A DNA stretch of 64,000 bases from Apostichopus japonicus (taxonomy: Eukaryota; Echinodermata; Holothuroidea; Aspidochirotida; Stichopodidae): NCBI RefSeq assembly GCF_037975245.1, contig NC_092580.1:6114501-6178500 (forward strand), written 5' to 3'. The notes beneath the pieces are model-generated. The model was not told the origin of the DNA, did no database searches, and was given only the letters and a program-made list of their open reading frames with translations. Of the stretch, positions 61,855 through 64,000 are shown piece after piece; position 1 is the first letter of the stretch; every line of letters begins with the position of its first letter. A program made the translations under genes and the position numbers.

Positions 61855-62480
61855 TGTCATACCTGGTAAGTAGATGCCCCATGATACGTAGATGTGCCCT
61901 ATTGTTTTGGGTCCCAGTCATGAATATTAACGAGTTTGCTTTTACATAAAATTCTTCAAATGTCAATATCTCTTCAACCATATGTCTGATTCAGTTCATA
62001 CTTAGTATGGGGATGTAACAACATAGTAAGTACATTTCTTTGCAACAGCAATTTTATCTTCATTAATATTCACGAGTGGAAGTGGCTTAATGGGAAATTG
62101 TTAAAACCAGCTTGTAAACACAATATCTCAACTAATACACGTTGAATCAATGTCATACTTGGTGGGTAGATGCCCTACAATGATTAGATGTGCCCTATCA
62201 TTTTTGGTTCTCGTCTCATGAATATTAATGATTGGGCAGGGCTTACCATAAAAATCATCAAAATGTCAATAAATATTTGTTCGATTTAGTTTATACTTGA
62301 TATGGTGATGTAACTACCACAACAACCAAAAGATGGATCATTGCAATACTTGGCAGTTATATGCCCTTTGATGAGTAGATCGTTTATGGTTCCCATGTCA
62401 TGAATATTAATAAAAGGATTGGGCTTTCGTAAAATTTGGTTCATACTAGTATGGTGATGTTGGTACATGATAAGCACATT
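61855..62480. repeat. decayed tandem array with TCATGAATATTAA motif
   Basis: Blocks near 61855-61930, 62150-62230 and 62340-62412 share TCATAC-TGGT, GTAGATGCCC, GATGTGCCC and TCATGAATATTAA in the same order. A linked TTCATACTTAGTATGGGGATG-like piece follows each. Spacing is uneven (about 290, then 185), so units have been lost or shortened. Related TCATGAATA or TTAATATTCATGA words continue to about 62940. Confidence 0.7.
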
Positions 62481-63854
62481 TAAGTTCATGATGTCTCCAA
62501 CTTTATGTCATTAACATTCATGAAATTTCAAGAAATGGCAGTTAAAGAAAAGACAAGAATTAAATGTTCCATGGTTTTCTTCCTTGACACATTAGGTTTG
62601 TCATGCTTGATTTAGGCAATCAACTGTGTATATATTTGTGTGTATATCATGAATACTAATCATTGAAGATAAAATTCTCAATCAGATATCTCTGAAATAG
62701 TATGTCTAATTAGATATATATGTACTTGGATAATTAATGTAAGTATATAGATACATGCTTATGAGATTAAAAAAAATTGACCTCATTAATATTCATGAAT
62801 GTATCTGTTTTTATACTATGTCACTCAATAGACTTTTTCAATAATGATAACTAATTCCTATTACCTTCCTTTACATGTTGCCTCATTAGTCAATAGATAA
62901 TCCCGCTTCATTTTGGTGTGCACAAGCTCGTGAATATTAACATGTATGGCTTACCACACTATGAATATGTTTGGGCACCAGAACCACTAAAATGTTTTCG
63001 TTTTCTGGTTGTTTTAAACAAAGAATAGGTACACCTTAAAATTTTATTGAACAAACTTGAATAAATTCATTTCTTCACAAAAAAATCTTTGGGAAGGGAA
63101 AATACTCATTCCAGACCTTAAACTTGCTTGATGTATAGGAAAATTTCACTCCACAGAACCGGAAACTTGGTTTGATATTTTGGTATGGACTACTGTCAGT
63201 ATCTGCATATTTAATTACAATATTTCATGATGCCATCTCCAGGATCTTAGCTGTTGGCTTGCATGCCAATCGTCATAACCACAAGTGTAAACTTATCCTA
63301 TATTCTTCCATAAAACATTGGAAAACCACAGACTTGCGCTTTAGTTATAGGGAGCACAGAACCTCTGACTTTGTATTGATTAGTATAGTCTGTGAGATGA
63401 TACCAAGTATTTATTACACAATGCCAAGACAATTTCCTTTGACACCATAGGACTTAGCATAGACTAGAGCAGAGAACTTTGACACATAGGACTAGTTTTT
63501 CAGTTCTAATGAGAGGTCTATTTAAGTAGCATATTATTGTTAATAAATGATCATATTTATAAGTCTAACAAAAAATGCAAACCATTGGCTAGTATAATTG
63601 TTTTTTGTATTGATTTTCATCTGGAAACTTAAGATATTTTGAATCCTCAATAGAGTGAGATAATATGTATAACAGGTACTCAAAAGGATTCTTTCCTTCC
63701 TACTTAGCTCCCTCTTCCCCACCCTATATCGATAAAACTGCAAAAATTTGGTTTGTAGTGCTCTTGGACAATTTAGTCTTTAATCGTATGTATACTAATG
63801 TTCTACTTCTATATTTTGGAATTTATCTGTTATGATGTGTTAGTGGAGATATTG
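62481..63854. other. AT-rich non-coding sequence
   Basis: No gene is supported. A 92-codon frame at 63172-63450 has no recognisable motif and no convincing splice sites. Confidence 0.45.
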
Positions 63855-63861
63855 TTACAGG

Positions 63862-64000
63862 ATCAGCCCGATATTCATAAGGACCATTATTCATAAGGGT
63901 CATTGTTCATAAGGTTCGTTATTCATGACATGCATTATTTCGAAAAAAAGGTTTGTTTTCCATAATCGGAAAAAAAGTTCGTTATTCATAATAAAAAGGG
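63862..64000. repeat. short degenerate tandem repeat, GTTATTCATAAGG-like
   Basis: CCGATATTCATAAGG, CCATTATTCATAAGG, TCATTGTTCATAAGG and TTCGTTATTCATGA follow one another. Later copies are interrupted by A-runs, and the array runs off the end of the window. Confidence 0.8.

Noticed and set aside
1-64000. CRISPR arrays, prokaryotic operons, rRNA genes or viral genomes
   Set aside because: None seen. Repeats lack spacer regularity, and genes have GT-AG introns.

Overview
The window reads as AT-rich nuclear DNA of an animal. Genes are split by GT-AG introns, intergenic and intronic sequence is long, and there are tRNA-derived SINEs, inverted-repeat transposon debris, microsatellites and poly-G tracts. 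The repeat style and a modular foldback-type element suggest a marine invertebrate, possibly a deuterostome such as an echinoderm. That is inference; no species marker was found. No bacterial features (operons, CRISPR, rRNA) are present.

Layout. Positions 1-35 kb are mostly non-coding. They hold a 2.3 kb foldback-like element (8462-10777), a minus-strand SINE (17555-17940), a plus-strand first coding exon of a THAP zinc-finger protein (18405-18475), a GC-rich retroelement-like zinc-knuckle ORF (30820-31110, minus), a tRNA-like SINE (31690-31995), and a GC-richer block at 33990-34330. Positions 35346-41552 contain the first five coding exons of synapsin on the plus strand: 216 codons, from the phosphorylatable N-terminus into the first part of domain C. 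The synapsin intron that follows runs from 41553 past the end of the window.

Inside that intron, on the opposite strand, lies a complete four-exon TIMP gene (tissue inhibitor of metalloproteinases; 59251 down to 49983, 236 residues). The four exons sum to 711 nt and all phases match. This is the same nested arrangement known for synapsin/TIMP pairs in vertebrates and Drosophila. The TIMP has unusual features: two extra cysteines in the C-terminal domain, an enlarged A-B loop, a merged second exon, and Asp just before the predicted catalytic Cys1. About 280 bp upstream of the TIMP start, on the plus strand, is a short unidentified coding-like terminal exon (59532-59693). It would splice in frame to synapsin exon 5.

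The two named genes have separate roles: synapsin binds synaptic vesicles in neurons, and TIMP is secreted and controls matrix metalloproteinases. Their link here is positional. The remaining intronic sequence holds decayed tandem duplications, a perfect 12-bp hairpin, and an AT-rich repeat field at the right end.
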